Source: Paraburkholderia sp.
Lineage (GTDB): Bacteria; Pseudomonadota; Gammaproteobacteria; Burkholderiales; Burkholderiaceae
Direction: 5' to 3'
Assembly: GCF_024281035.1 (NCBI RefSeq)
Contig: NZ_JAMXLH010000014.1
Location: forward strand, 62,001-126,000
DNA length: 64,000 nucleotides
Part shown: piece by piece, positions 35,323 through 45,195 of the stretch
Layout of the letters: every line of letters starts with the position of its first letter
Position numbering within the stretch: position 1 is the stretch's first letter
Position numbers and translations under genes: made by a program
The notes under the pieces: generated by a model
What the model saw: only the letters and a program-made list of their open reading frames with translations
What the model was told of the DNA's origin: nothing
The model's database searches: none

Positions 35323-38300
35323 TCAATACAGCCAGCGATAGCGCGCGCCGATCATCGTGACGGCCGTTCCGTTCTGGGCGACCTGCTCGCGCTGGAAATA
35401 GAGCGCGGCCTGGTCGCCGCCGAACACCGATCCCGCGATGCCGAGATTGGCGTCCACGCCCCATCCCTGTACGGTGTCGTGCACGATGCCGACGTCCAGA
35501 TACGGTCGCCACGCGTGCGTGTAGCGCTCGGCCAGGTCGTTGCCGAAGCCCGCGTAGAGGCCGAACTGCGTGTAGCTGTTCGGCATGAACGCCGTGACGC
35601 CGGGCCCGGCGGCGCCGGCCGGCACGAGCCGCGCAAGCAGGGCATCCGGACGGCCGCTGTCGTTGTAGCTGCCGTGCGCGCCGACCAGGCGCAGCGTGTA
35701 GTCCGGATAATCGGTGCGGATCTTGTAGTCGACTTCCGCCTGCTGAACGATGCCCGTGCCGACGAAGTTGCGCGCCTGGCTGTAGAAGCGGTCGGCTTCG
35801 ACGTTCGCGTTGAACGACCAGCGCGAATCGATCTGCCACGCGAAACCGGCCGTCACCAGATCCTTCATGCCGCCGACCAGGAGCGTCTGCACCTCGTCGG
35901 CTTGCGCGTTGCGCGCGATCGAGCCCGTGAGCGTGAGCGACGACGCCTTGCCCACCGTTCCGTCGAGCCGGAACGTATAGAACGAGTCGAGTCCGTCGCG
36001 CCGCCCGAAGGCCGCATTCACGGTTGCGTCGCGTGTTTGCCGGCGCAGATAGAACGCTGCCGCGCGGTCCACGCCTTCGACATTGATGAGCTGCGTCTCG
36101 TCGGCGCTGTGCTGGAAACGCTGGCGCGCGGTGAGGCCGATCAGGTAATGGTCGCTCAGCTTGAGGCTTGCCGCGATGGTCTGCTGCACGTAGTCGAGCG
36201 GGTGCTCGACATAGCTTTCGACGGACGCGCCGATCGACTGGTCCCAGAAGAGCGACGTGTCGACGAGGCGCGTATGCAACTCGTTGTCGTCCGGCGCGCC
36301 GTCGAGACCGGCGAACGCGTGCGCTTGCGCGGCGCCCTCGCGGTCGGCGAGGCGCTCGGCGTCGATGCGCGAATAGAGCGACAGCGCCGCACCGCGCGTG
36401 TCGAGAATCTCGGTGACCTGCCGGGTGTCTTCTTCGGCCAGTGCGATCGTGAGCCGCTCGTTGCGGTCGGCGGCGAGATCGGCTGCGTAGCGGCGCGCGA
36501 GCCAGCGCCTGGCCACCTCGTTGCGCTCGCCCGAGAGCGCCCACGCGACGGCGACGTCGCGCGCCACCGCGTGGCGCAGCCGCCGGTACTGCGCGTCGCG
36601 CTCGTTCGGCGCGGGCAGCGGCGCAACACCTTCGGCATTGCCGAGCAGGCTGGCCGCCGAGGGATCGTCGGGTGCTTTCGCGGCGGGCGTCGAAAGGGCG
36701 TCGAGCAGCCGCGCGGCGGCGTCGCCGTTGGTGAATTCCTGCGCGAGCAGCGCGCGGCGCGCCTGGAGTTGCTGGCGCGCTTCCCATTCGTTGCGCGCGG
36801 GCGTCGTGAGGCGCTTCGCCGGCTTCCCCTCGCCTGGTTTCCCTGCGTCTGGTTTCTCGGCACTGTGCGTCTCGTGCAGCAGCGCGAGCCAGACGCGCCG
36901 ACGCACCGCCCACGCCTGCTCCGTGTGCCCGGCCATATCCTGCGCGTCCGCATACGTGAGCAGCCACAGCGGATCGTTCTGGTTCGAGGCGGCCTGGCGG
37001 CGCAGATAGCGCAAGGCGGCTTCCGGCCGGTTCAGTTGCATTTCCCCGGCGGCATAGGGACCCCAGAGCGATTCGTCCTCGAGCGAGCGATCGCGCCAGC
37101 GCTCGAGCGCCGCGCGCACTTCGTCCACGCTGCCCGCGTCCACCGCCATCCACAGGTACGCCGCGCGCGTATCGTTGCTCGCGCCCGGCATCGCCACCGC
37201 GCGGCGCAGGTCGGCGAGCGCCGCGCCGGTGTCGCTGAGCTGGCGCTCATACTCCGCGCGCGCGGCGAGGAATTCCGGGTTGCGTTCGGCAGCCGCGCGT
37301 TGCGCGGGTGTGAGCGAGGCGAGCAGCGCGCCCGCCTCATCGAGCGCGTGCGCGGCAACGAAATACGTGAGCGCGTCGTGCAGCGCCTGGACGTCGCCCG
37401 TCGAGCGGAAGTTGCGCGTCGCCGTGCGCGCGGCATCGATCGGATACGGGTAGTAGAAAAAGGTCATCGCCGCGAAATCGTCGGCGGTGGTGCCGGGGCT
37501 CAGCAGCAGATGCCGGTAGGCGATGTTGGCATCCGCGTCGTCCTCCAGCAGCCGCGCGAGCTGGGCGTAGGTGCGCCAGTAGAGCGCGTCGCCATCGCCC
37601 TCCGGCAGCTGCACGCGCTTGAGTGCGGCGAGCGCGCCCGCGTAGTCGCCGCGCTGATACAGCAGGTTCGCGCTGCGCTCGGCGTACTCGATGCTGTGCG
37701 GCACGGCCTGCTGCAGCGCCTCGTAGGTCGTGAGCGCGGTGTCGAAGTGACCGCTGCGCTGTGACAGCCACGCGTAGCGGCGCTCGATGTCCTCCGTGCG
37801 TGCGCCGTGCGCGCGGGCTTTCAGGAAGGCGAGCCCGTCCTCGGGGCGGCCGAGCCGTTCATACGCGGCGATCACGCCGTCGACCAGCGACAAGTTGGCG
37901 GGCTCCGCGTCCGACGCACGCACGAGCGACTGCACGTAGGCTTCGTCGTCGTGCAGCATCGGCGCCATGCGCTGGACGTTGCGCCAGCCATCGGGGTCGT
38001 CGGTTGCCTTGGCGTACGCGAGCCACGATTGCATCGCCGCCATCGGCTCGTTGTGCCATTCCTGGACCTGCGCGAGGCGCTTGCGCCACTCGGGCTCGCT
38101 GCCTGCGCGCGCGACCTGCTTTGCCGCGACGGTCTCCGCGTCTGCCAGATCGTTCGCTTCGAGAAAGGATTGATAGAGCGTGAGGGCGAGCTTGTCGTCC
38201 TGCAACGGTTTATCGACGGTTGCGGGCGCAGATGCCGCTATCCGCACGAGCCGTGGCCGTTGCGCCGCCGCGTAATCGATTCCGACGATGCCGCCCGCTG

Positions 38301-39342
38301 CGCGGTGCGCAGGCGCGGACACAAAGCGGTCGATGCCGGGCAGCCGCAGCCAGACTGCATGCGCTGCGTGCGGTGCTTGTGGTGTGCCGGGGCGGGTGGA
38401 CGCAGGGTGTGCGGTTGCCGTGACGGTTGGCATCGCGGCGGCGTGCGCGGCGGCGTGTGCGGCGACGAGCCGTATCGCGCCCGCCTCGGGCGTCCGCTGC
38501 ACGACGAACGGCAGGAGTGCGCGCGCGTAGCGTTCGACCAGTTCGGGGCGATTGGCCGCGCGCGCGAGTTCGAGCATGACTTCGAGCGTGGCGCGGTCTT
38601 TTGCGAGTGCACCGATGTGCGCGTCGCCCTGCGCCAGCGCGTCGTCGAGCAGACTGCCTGCCTGGAGTGCGCGCACGGCGGCAATGAAATCGCGGCGTGC
38701 TTCGTCTGTGGTCGACGCCATGGCCTGGGCGGTGAAGAAAGCCGATGCCGACTCGCGGTACGCGCCGGTCGCGAGATCGTAGCGTGCCGCCTCGCGTTGC
38801 CAGTGCAGTTTGCGCGCGGGGTCGGCCGCGACGAGCCGTTCGTCGTAGCGCGCAGCGGTGGCCGGTGCGTTTACGGCGAGCGCCTGGGTCGCGAGCCATT
38901 GCAGCTGGTCTGCACTCCACGCTTCCGGAACCATGGCTTTGAGCAGCGCCTGCGCATGGGCGATATAGACCTCGCGGTCGGACGAATGGGGCTCCGCCGC
39001 GAAGGCACGCGTGAGGTCGCAGCGCAGCAGCAGGTCGTCGGCTTCGCGGCGCTCGTCGGGCGTGCCGAGCGCGGCGAGCCGCGTGGCGACCTGCTGGGCG
39101 TCGTCGAGCCGGCCAAATCCGAGGTACTGGGTGCCGAGCGCCTTCAGATACGTCGAGTCCTTGGGCGCGCTGCGCAGCCACGCTTCCAGGTAGGCCGTAT
39201 TCAGCGCGTTCGGCGTGTTGTCCCCGAGCACGCGCGTGCGTAGATGCGCCGCGTTGTAGGTACCGGCGAACGTCGCCACGAGCGCGATCGTGGCGCCCGC
39301 GAGCATGGAGGTCGTGGCGATGCGGGGCCGGTCATTGGCCAC
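35323..39342 (-). CDS. pelB: Pel outer-membrane porin and TPR scaffold PelB
   Basis: A 1339-residue protein. It has an N-terminal membrane anchor (about residues 12 to 30), a very long periplasmic TPR superhelix (to about residue 950) and a C-terminal 16-strand beta-barrel (about 1000 to 1339) ending in an aromatic residue (RYRWLY), as outer-membrane barrels do. PelB holds PelA through its TPRs and exports Pel. It is longer than the Pseudomonas protein (1193); a Lys/Pro-rich linker (KPDAGKPGEGKPAKR) near residue 880 is one insertion. It overlaps the end of pelA by 11 bases. Confidence 0.93.
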   Translation of the reverse strand: MANDRPRIATTSMLAGATIALVATFAGTYNAAHLRTRVLGDNTPNALNTAYLEAWLRSAPKDSTYLKALGTQYLGFGRLDDAQQVATRLAALGTPDERREADDLLLRCDLTRAFAAEPHSSDREVYIAHAQALLKAMVPEAWSADQLQWLATQALAVNAPATAARYDERLVAADPARKLHWQREAARYDLATGAYRESASAFFTAQAMASTTDEARRDFIAAVRALQAGSLLDDALAQGDAHIGALAKDRATLEVMLELARAANRPELVERYARALLPFVVQRTPEAGAIRLVAAHAAAHAAAMPTVTATAHPASTRPGTPQAPHAAHAVWLRLPGIDRFVSAPAHRAAGGIVGIDYAAAQRPRLVRIAASAPATVDKPLQDDKLALTLYQSFLEANDLADAETVAAKQVARAGSEPEWRKRLAQVQEWHNEPMAAMQSWLAYAKATDDPDGWRNVQRMAPMLHDDEAYVQSLVRASDAEPANLSLVDGVIAAYERLGRPEDGLAFLKARAHGARTEDIERRYAWLSQRSGHFDTALTTYEALQQAVPHSIEYAERSANLLYQRGDYAGALAALKRVQLPEGDGDALYWRTYAQLARLLEDDADANIAYRHLLLSPGTTADDFAAMTFFYYPYPIDAARTATRNFRSTGDVQALHDALTYFVAAHALDEAGALLASLTPAQRAAAERNPEFLAARAEYERQLSDTGAALADLRRAVAMPGASNDTRAAYLWMAVDAGSVDEVRAALERWRDRSLEDESLWGPYAAGEMQLNRPEAALRYLRRQAASNQNDPLWLLTYADAQDMAGHTEQAWAVRRRVWLALLHETHSAEKPDAGKPGEGKPAKRLTTPARNEWEARQQLQARRALLAQEFTNGDAAARLLDALSTPAAKAPDDPSAASLLGNAEGVAPLPAPNERDAQYRRLRHAVARDVAVAWALSGERNEVARRWLARRYAADLAADRNERLTIALAEEDTRQVTEILDTRGAALSLYSRIDAERLADREGAAQAHAFAGLDGAPDDNELHTRLVDTSLFWDQSIGASVESYVEHPLDYVQQTIAASLKLSDHYLIGLTARQRFQHSADETQLINVEGVDRAAAFYLRRQTRDATVNAAFGRRDGLDSFYTFRLDGTVGKASSLTLTGSIARNAQADEVQTLLVGGMKDLVTAGFAWQIDSRWSFNANVEADRFYSQARNFVGTGIVQQAEVDYKIRTDYPDYTLRLVGAHGSYNDSGRPDALLARLVPAGAAGPGVTAFMPNSYTQFGLYAGFGNDLAERYTHAWRPYLDVGIVHDTVQGWGVDANLGIAGSVFGGDQAALYFQREQVAQNGTAVTMIGARYRWLY

Positions 39343-42031
39343 AGGCGACCTCGACGGGCTGGTACGTCACCCGCACGCCGGGGACTGCCGGCGTGACGAT
39401 GCGCAGCGTGTCGCCCTGGCGTTGCGTGGCGAGCGCGCGGCCACCGCTACTCGCACGGCACTGTGCCGCGTGCGCGATGGCGACGAACGGCTGGTAGTAG
39501 CCGCCGAATTCGAAGCGCAGCCCGTGCGCGGTGCGCGTGAAGTTGCGCACGAAACCATTGGCCTGAGCGATGTACGGGAGTGCGCCGTTCGGATCGGACC
39601 GGACGAGCGAGAAACGCGCGCTGCCGCCGTCGATATGGATATAGGTGCCGTCCGGGCCCGGCGCGTAACCGGTGACGCCCGTGGCATCGGTCATGCGCGG
39701 CACGTCGCTTGCGGCCCAGTGCAACTCGCGCACGTGACCGTTGCCGCGCACGAGCCATGCGTCGCCTTCGCGCGCGACCGCGAAGGTATGCCAGTCGAGC
39801 ACCTTGCGCTCGTAATCGGCGATCTGCACGGGCAGCACCGGCTGCGCGAGCACGGTGCTGAAGATCGTGTCGAGTGCGCGCAACGACGCGAGCTTGGTGC
39901 CGCTGTACATGTGGTAATAGACGTCGATCGGCTTGAAGCGCAATGGCCGGTCGGTCATGTCGAAGGTTTGCAGCACCTGGGTGAAGCCGTAGAACGGGCC
40001 TTGCCAGTCGTTCGTGTAGACGTTTTCGTCCTGGTTCGGCGCGAGCACCTGGTACGCGCCGGGACCCTTGTCGATGCTGATGGGCGCGATGTTCGTCCAG
40101 CTGTTGTTGTTGCGCGTGATGACCGTGTCGCCGCCGTTGATGTTGAATACGCCCGCATCGTAGGTGCGCTTCACGGCAACGGCTGGCGGCATGCAGTCGC
40201 CGGACCATTGAAGAACGTCCACCATCTTGCCGGGCGGCGCAAGACGCGTGTTGATGTACTTGATCGAACCGAAGATCTCGCGGTCGAGATTGAAGCGATA
40301 GCCTGGAATGTTCAGCGAGAACGCAGCGTCGGAGCCGCCGCGGTCGGTTTGCCCGCCGCTCTTGCCGTCGACTTCCTCCCAGATGAACGGGTGCGAGTAC
40401 GTGTGCGTGCCGATCTCGACGTACGGCAGCGCGAACATCTTGCGCGCGATGGCTTCGAGACGCGGCGAAATCGCGGGATACAGGCCGTCGGGGCCGACTT
40501 CGCCTTCGATGACCGACAGCGTCGTCGGGATCGGATAGCGGGTCCAGATGCGCTGATAAAGCGCCTCGCCCGAATAGTCCGGGCCGGGAAATTCGGCGCG
40601 CGAGGCAAAGCCGTCGCCGTCCACGTGGCTCATGAAAAGACGCCGTCCGTTTTCGGTCGTGACGCTCGGGCCCGGCAGCGCGGCAAGCCGCAACGCCGAC
40701 TTCAGGAAGTCGATCGGCTGGATCACCCAGCGCTCCTGGTTGATGCCGTTCAGCGAGATCTCGGTGTACTGGTTCAGCGCGAAACCGCCCCACGGCATCA
40801 CGCCCGCGGCGTCCACGCGCGTACCATTTGCGTCGATGGCGAGCAGCGAGCGGCCCGCGCCGGTCACGCGCACGTTGGGCAGATCGCGCGGATCGGGGGC
40901 CGGCATCGCTTCGAAGCCGATCATGGGGTCGCGCGTGACGATCGACAGCGGCCCCTTGAGCGGACCGCTCACGGCGGCGAGTCCTGGAAGCACGCCCGAA
41001 TCGCCAGCCGCGAAACCGAACTGGCCGAGAAAGGCGATCGGCACGTGCGCGCCGCCGACCTGCCGGAGCCAGCGTCGCCACGCCATCTGGTTGTCGACGT
41101 CGCCGTGCTGGATCCATACCACCACGCCCGCATATTGGTCGGGCGTGACGTTCGCCGGCAGCGCGCCGGTGATGTCCACATACTGGGCTTCGTATCCGAG
41201 GTAGTTGAGCGGCGTGGCGAGCACGCGCACGCCCGGCGTGGAGTCGATCTGCTCGTCGGCTTCACGGTCCTGCACGACCAGCACCTTGCGCGGCATCACC
41301 TCGACGCGGCCGATGCCGACGACGTCCTGCTCAGCAGCGGTTACGTAGGGATCGAGCCCTGCCGACAGCACTTGCTGTGCAGTGCGGCGCGCGCACGCGC
41401 GGTCAGTCGCCGGGCAGTATTCGAGCGAGACGACCGGAATGCCGGTCTCGTGCGTGAACGCCTGCGCCGCTTGAAGCGCACCTGGCGCAGCGCCGGGCTG
41501 TGGAACGGGCTGTGTGGGGGCCGGTGCCGCGTCGTCGGTCTGCGGTTCGGTGAAAAACGGGCCGGACAGCACGGCGTAGATGTCCCTGGCGTGCGCGCGA
41601 GCCGTGTTCAATGCGTCGTCGCCCGCGAGCACGATCGCGGCGTCCGGATATGCTGCGCGAATTGCGCCGAGGGCATCGCGAGCCGCAGGCGTATCGAGCA
41701 CGAAGCCGTGAAAGCCGCGTCTCCAGAGCGGAGCAATTTCCTGCTCCATGAAACTGGCTACCGGTTCACCGGGTTGCGCCGTCGTGCGCGCGACGTAAAT
41801 CGTATGTGCAAGCGGATGCGAGGCTGGATCGAACGCGCGTGCCGGATCGAGCACGACGGCGTCGAACGCCTGGAGCAGATCCATCGGCGGATTGTCGGCG
41901 TCGAAAGTGGCGAGATTGACGTGGCGCGGCCCGGTCGTTGCGGCGGCAATCGTCATCGCTGCGTCGGCTGGCGTTGCACAGGCGACATGCGAATACGCAC
42001 TGACCGCGATGCAGGCGGCCAGCGTGCGCAT
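39332..42031 (-). CDS. pelA: Pel deacetylase PelA with degenerate N-terminal hydrolase domain
   Basis: An 899-residue periplasmic protein. The signal peptide is MRTLAACIAVSAYSHVACA. The C-terminal half is the Pel deacetylase: metal Asp in SHVDGDGF (Asp471, Asp473), a metal His pair in GTHTYSHP (His543, His547) and a late barrel-associated domain. The N-terminal third corresponds to the PelA hydrolase but is shortened. The segment with ASVGEM and LNRGF is missing, and the place of the catalytic glutamate is taken by Gly157 (AVLSGPFF against AVAFESLY in the stand-alone hydrolase at 28130). The start at 42031 is set by the signal peptide; GTG 42148 and ATG 42082 are in-frame alternatives. Confidence 0.92.
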   Translation of the reverse strand: MRTLAACIAVSAYSHVACATPADAAMTIAAATTGPRHVNLATFDADNPPMDLLQAFDAVVLDPARAFDPASHPLAHTIYVARTTAQPGEPVASFMEQEIAPLWRRGFHGFVLDTPAARDALGAIRAAYPDAAIVLAGDDALNTARAHARDIYAVLSGPFFTEPQTDDAAPAPTQPVPQPGAAPGALQAAQAFTHETGIPVVSLEYCPATDRACARRTAQQVLSAGLDPYVTAAEQDVVGIGRVEVMPRKVLVVQDREADEQIDSTPGVRVLATPLNYLGYEAQYVDITGALPANVTPDQYAGVVVWIQHGDVDNQMAWRRWLRQVGGAHVPIAFLGQFGFAAGDSGVLPGLAAVSGPLKGPLSIVTRDPMIGFEAMPAPDPRDLPNVRVTGAGRSLLAIDANGTRVDAAGVMPWGGFALNQYTEISLNGINQERWVIQPIDFLKSALRLAALPGPSVTTENGRRLFMSHVDGDGFASRAEFPGPDYSGEALYQRIWTRYPIPTTLSVIEGEVGPDGLYPAISPRLEAIARKMFALPYVEIGTHTYSHPFIWEEVDGKSGGQTDRGGSDAAFSLNIPGYRFNLDREIFGSIKYINTRLAPPGKMVDVLQWSGDCMPPAVAVKRTYDAGVFNINGGDTVITRNNNSWTNIAPISIDKGPGAYQVLAPNQDENVYTNDWQGPFYGFTQVLQTFDMTDRPLRFKPIDVYYHMYSGTKLASLRALDTIFSTVLAQPVLPVQIADYERKVLDWHTFAVAREGDAWLVRGNGHVRELHWAASDVPRMTDATGVTGYAPGPDGTYIHIDGGSARFSLVRSDPNGALPYIAQANGFVRNFTRTAHGLRFEFGGYYQPFVAIAHAAQCRASSGGRALATQRQGDTLRIVTPAVPGVRVTYQPVEVACGQ

Positions 42032-42729
42032 TAGTTTGAAACACCCCGTCGAACGTAAAGCCTCTCGCGTGGAGAGCGCCATCTTATGTGCAAGACTTGC
42101 CAACTTCCGTACCCGGATAAATTGAATCGTCGGAAACCAGATCGACACGCGCCATTCAATCTGTGGTAATGCGGATTTGTCACGAGACGCTGCTTGCGCG
42201 CAGGTGCTTGACTCCGTCTGTAGGAGGCGAAGTTACCACGAATTCCGTGTGAGCTTGAAGTCATTTAAAACCCTGGGCGTTAATGCGTTGTTTTAGTCAG
42301 ACGTCGCCCTGGCAATTAAAGAAAGGGTGCCGCACCGCCCACGCTGCGTGCGTTTTCGCACGTTCCGGCAATATACGCTGGACTGGTTTTATGGCAAACG
42401 TTTTACATTCGCGCGTTAGTCCAGTTTTGAAAACGGGTTTCCGGATCATGCGGCGGATAAAAGGGGTTGATCAGGGCGTTGATTTACACGCGAAAATAGT
42501 GGCCGATGAATGGTTCTAATGAACCGCGGTCAACGGAATTACCCATCATGTATTCTTTTTAAGTGTCCGATGCCCGGATGGATCACTGCGTGCCGCCGCC
42601 GTGAATCGCTCGATGAAGGTCCGCATGCGCGTTCGCGACGGGCGGCTCATCGCGTCGACCCGCGCGACTTCAGGGAGGAAACGAGTGTGCAGCCATGATT
42701 CAAAACCGGAGTCGTCCAGCAGGACATCG
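42032..42729. other. Intergenic region upstream of pelA and mug
   Basis: About 700 bases between the divergent pelA and mug genes, with no convincing gene. Bases 42250 to 42560 are richer in A+T than the flanks and are the likely seat of the pel promoter. A TGGCA...TTGCA pair near 42090 on the minus strand has two bases too few between its boxes for a sigma-54 promoter. Confidence 0.5.
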
Positions 42730-43266
42730 ATGATGCATACCCATTCGGATCAACCGCTTCCCGACATTATCGAACCCGGGTTGTCGATACTTTTTTGTGG
42801 AATCAATCCAGGGATGTCCGCGGCGGCGACCGGGCATCACTTTGCGGGCAGGGGCAATCGATTCTGGCGAGTCCTTCATCGCGCCGGCTTTACGGACGAG
42901 GAGTTGCGCCCCGAGAACGACCGGCAACTGCTGGGCTATGGCTGTGGTTTGACGACCGCCGTCGCGCGTCCGACTACGCGTGCAGACGAGTTGTCGAAGG
43001 CGGAGATTCAAGCTGCGGCCGCGCAGTTTGAACAAAAGGTTCGACACTACGCGCCGCGATTCATTGCTTTTCTTGGCAAGATGGCGCTCTCCGGAATGTC
43101 CGGTCAGCGCACGGTTCAATGGGGCTTGCAAGATGCCGATTTCGGCGGCGCGCGTACGTGGGTCCTGCCGAATCCGAGCGGCTTGAACCGCGCGTTCAGC
43201 CTTGATGCACTCGTTGCTGCGTACCGTGAACTTCGTGTTGCGGCTGAGTCCTCCTGGCAGGACTAG
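42730..43266 (+). CDS. mug: G/U mismatch-specific DNA glycosylase Mug
   Basis: A 178-residue uracil-DNA-glycosylase-fold enzyme that removes uracil and ethenocytosine from mismatches with G. The active-site loop is FCGINPGMSAAATGHHFAG (Asn in GINPG) and the second motif is LPNPSGLN. Length and motifs match E. coli Mug (168 residues). The start at 42730 follows AGGA by seven bases; the extension to 42601 has no family similarity. It is convergent with the LysR gene. Confidence 0.93.
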   Translation: MMHTHSDQPLPDIIEPGLSILFCGINPGMSAAATGHHFAGRGNRFWRVLHRAGFTDEELRPENDRQLLGYGCGLTTAVARPTTRADELSKAEIQAAAAQFEQKVRHYAPRFIAFLGKMALSGMSGQRTVQWGLQDADFGGARTWVLPNPSGLNRAFSLDALVAAYRELRVAAESSWQD

Positions 43267-43350
43267 CAAGACGCAACCGTTGCGCGGGCAACGCGGGCTT
43301 TCGTGAAAGTGTTTTCTCGCTCCTGCCTCGCTGTCGCGCGGCATGCCGGA

Positions 43351-44250
43351 TCAAGCTGCCGCAACGCGATCCTTGAGGCCCGGCGTCATGAAGTCGAGAA
43401 ACGCACGCAGCTTCAACGGGAGGGGTGTTTGTCCCGTATGCACGAGACTGACCGGCAACGGCGCCGCCTCGAAGGCTTCGAGCACGACGCGCAATTCGTT
43501 CGCGCGTATTGCGTCTGCCACCTGGTAAGACAGCACACGTATCAACCCGGCGTCCAACCTGGCCGCAGCGATTGCGGCATCCGCCGTGTTGACGGCAAGC
43601 TGCGAATGAACAGGCACCGACTGCGCCGACCGGCCGGACCCGAAAGCCCAGGCGCGCATGGATTCGAGCGCCTCGAACGTAATGCACTTGTGCCCGGCGA
43701 GCTCGCCTGGTTGCTCCGGCGTGCCATACGTTGCCAGATAGCGCGGGCTGGCACAGATGACCCGCCGCACTGTTCCGACGCGCTTCGCGACCAGTGTGCT
43801 ATCGGGCAATTCGCCAATCCGTATCGCGACATCGGCGTGCTCGTCCATCAGATGAACGACGCGATCCGTGAGGACCAGATTGATGTCGATGTCCGGATAG
43901 TGCGCGAGAAAATCCGCAATCACGGGCACGACATGCAGACGGCCAAAAGCAATGGGTGCGGTGACGACGAGTTCGCCCTTGGGCGCCGCGTATTCGCCCG
44001 TCGCGGCACGCTCGGCTTCGCCGATCTCTTCAAGAATGCGCCTGCACGCGGCGACGTATGAGCTTCCGGCTTCCGTCAATGAAAGCTTTCGTGTGGTGCG
44101 GTGAAGCAGACGCGTTTTCAGATGCGATTCCAGTTCCCCCACCTTGCGGCTGACCGTGGCCAGCGGCATGTTGAGGTTGCGCGCGGCAGCCGAAAGGCTG
44201 CCCGAATCGACGACCGCGACGAGGATGGACATGGCTTCGAGGCGATTCAT
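43351..44250 (-). CDS. LysR-family transcriptional regulator
   Basis: A 299-residue LysR protein of the large CrgA/DmlR-like group. The helix-turn-helix is MSILVAVVDSGSLSAAARNLNMPLATVSRKVGELE (residues 7 to 41, given here in part for position), and the wing is LLHRTTRKLSLTEAG. The effector domain includes DVAIRIGELPDSTL. It is divergent from an MFS gene that has decayed to a fragment 23 bases away, so its natural target is probably lost. Confidence 0.9.
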   Translation of the reverse strand: MNRLEAMSILVAVVDSGSLSAAARNLNMPLATVSRKVGELESHLKTRLLHRTTRKLSLTEAGSSYVAACRRILEEIGEAERAATGEYAAPKGELVVTAPIAFGRLHVVPVIADFLAHYPDIDINLVLTDRVVHLMDEHADVAIRIGELPDSTLVAKRVGTVRRVICASPRYLATYGTPEQPGELAGHKCITFEALESMRAWAFGSGRSAQSVPVHSQLAVNTADAAIAAARLDAGLIRVLSYQVADAIRANELRVVLEAFEAAPLPVSLVHTGQTPLPLKLRAFLDFMTPGLKDRVAAA

Positions 44251-44273
44251 GGAGCCTGCCAGTTAATGGAAGG

Positions 44274-44681
44274 ATGAATTTCGATCCTGCTGGATTCTCT
44301 TTGTTAATGCAAGCGTGTAACTTTGGCATCCTGGTCGGCCGCACAATCGCCGGTGCGATTGGCGCGGCCTATGGATGGCGTGCGGTATCCGGCGCCGAAG
44401 CGGCGTTCATGGTACCGGTCCGGATGGCTGCCGCACTTCTCTTGCTGAAGGGTGCGCCGTCCACTAATCTTTTCTACGGGCGCCTGCTCGCTTTGCTGTG
44501 GCCGCTGGCGCGGGACAACCGCCCGATTCGCGCGTCGATGATTGTCCAGGCACTGCTGTGGGCCTGTTTCAACACCTTCCGGGTCTATCCCGCCGCGCTG
44601 CGGGCGGTGTGCGCCGGTTGTCGCCAGCTTCGTGAGGTGCTGCCGGATTCGTGCGTCTTTGAAGGGAGACGGGAAAAATGA
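44274..44681 (+). pseudogene. Decayed MFS transporter gene fragment
   Basis: The frame reads SLLMQACNFGILVGRTIAGA, then LKGAPSTNLFYGRLLALLWPLARDNRPIRASMIVQALLWACFNTF. This is the middle of a YnfM/YdhP-like MFS permease (end of the N-terminal half, the central loop and the next helix). The first three or four helices and everything after FNTF are missing, and the last 30 codons look random. The fragment runs into the next small gene. It sits where a LysR-divergent transporter is normally found. Confidence 0.75.
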
Positions 44682-44878
44682 AGTTCGCGATGAAAACTGA
44701 AATCGGGGCAGACGATCGCGCAACGATCGAGCATGCGATGAAGACTGTCGATGCCGATGCGAAAGTGGATCTCGACATTGCCGCACAGACGGTCAGTGTC
44801 GACTCGTGGCTGATGCCAGAGGAGTTTCTCATCGCGTTCTACGAGGAAGACTACGACGTGGCTATTGCCGAGTGGTAA
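44678..44878 (+). CDS. Small HMA-like domain protein without CxxC
   Basis: A 66-residue protein with a beta-alpha-beta-beta-alpha-beta pattern (MKFAMKTEI, TIEHAMKTVDADAKVDLDIAAQTVSV, LIAFYEEDYDVAIAEW) like a heavy-metal-associated domain. The metal-binding CxxC of that family is absent. The ribosome-binding site GGGAGACGGG lies close upstream. Function is unknown; metal binding is unlikely given the missing cysteines. Confidence 0.6.
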   Translation: MKFAMKTEIGADDRATIEHAMKTVDADAKVDLDIAAQTVSVDSWLMPEEFLIAFYEEDYDVAIAEW

Positions 44879-45003
44879 GCCGCAAGAGACTGAAAGCGGT
44901 CTTGCGTCGGTTGGAAAAAAGACCGAACCGGCCCCGCTGTTGCAGGCGTCGCCATGCGGCCGCCGTCATGGCGGGAGGCGGCGCGTGCGCGCCTGGCGTT
45001 CCC

Positions 45004-45195
45004 CTACTGGTGACCCACGTGAGACTTGATCGCCCGCCATGTGGCCTGCCAGATGGGCCAGTGGACATGCTCGGAACCCGCCTGGGTGGCGCGCCAGGCG
45101 AGAACCGCCGCAGCGGCGATTACCGCAATAAACACTGCGGGCGCGATCAGCGATCGCCATTCGTTTTTCATCGCTGTTTTTGGATCGGTTGCCAT
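45004..45195 (-). CDS. Small single-pass membrane protein
   Basis: A 63-residue product: a polar N terminus, one hydrophobic helix (LIAPAVFIAVIAAAAVLAW, residues 16 to 34) and a Trp-rich tail (HWPIWQATWRAIKSH). AAGAG lies ahead of the ATG. The family is not recognised. It is convergent to the HMA-like gene. Confidence 0.5.
   Translation of the reverse strand: MATDPKTAMKNEWRSLIAPAVFIAVIAAAAVLAWRATQAGSEHVHWPIWQATWRAIKSHVGHQ

Noticed and set aside
34678..37764. Very long open frame (over 1000 codons) opposite pelB and pelC
   Set aside because: It is antisense to well-supported genes, Arg/Val-rich and without domain features. Such frames are common in high-GC DNA.
39290..42034. Long open frame opposite pelA
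   Set aside because: Shadow frame of pelA with no family features.
42075..42105. TGGCA...TTGCA pair upstream of pelA as a sigma-54 promoter
   Set aside because: The spacing between GG and GC is eight bases instead of ten.
42397..42410. 14-base word AACGTTTTACATTC shared with the gspG start (63763-63776)
   Set aside because: No matching flanks or function links the two; probably chance.
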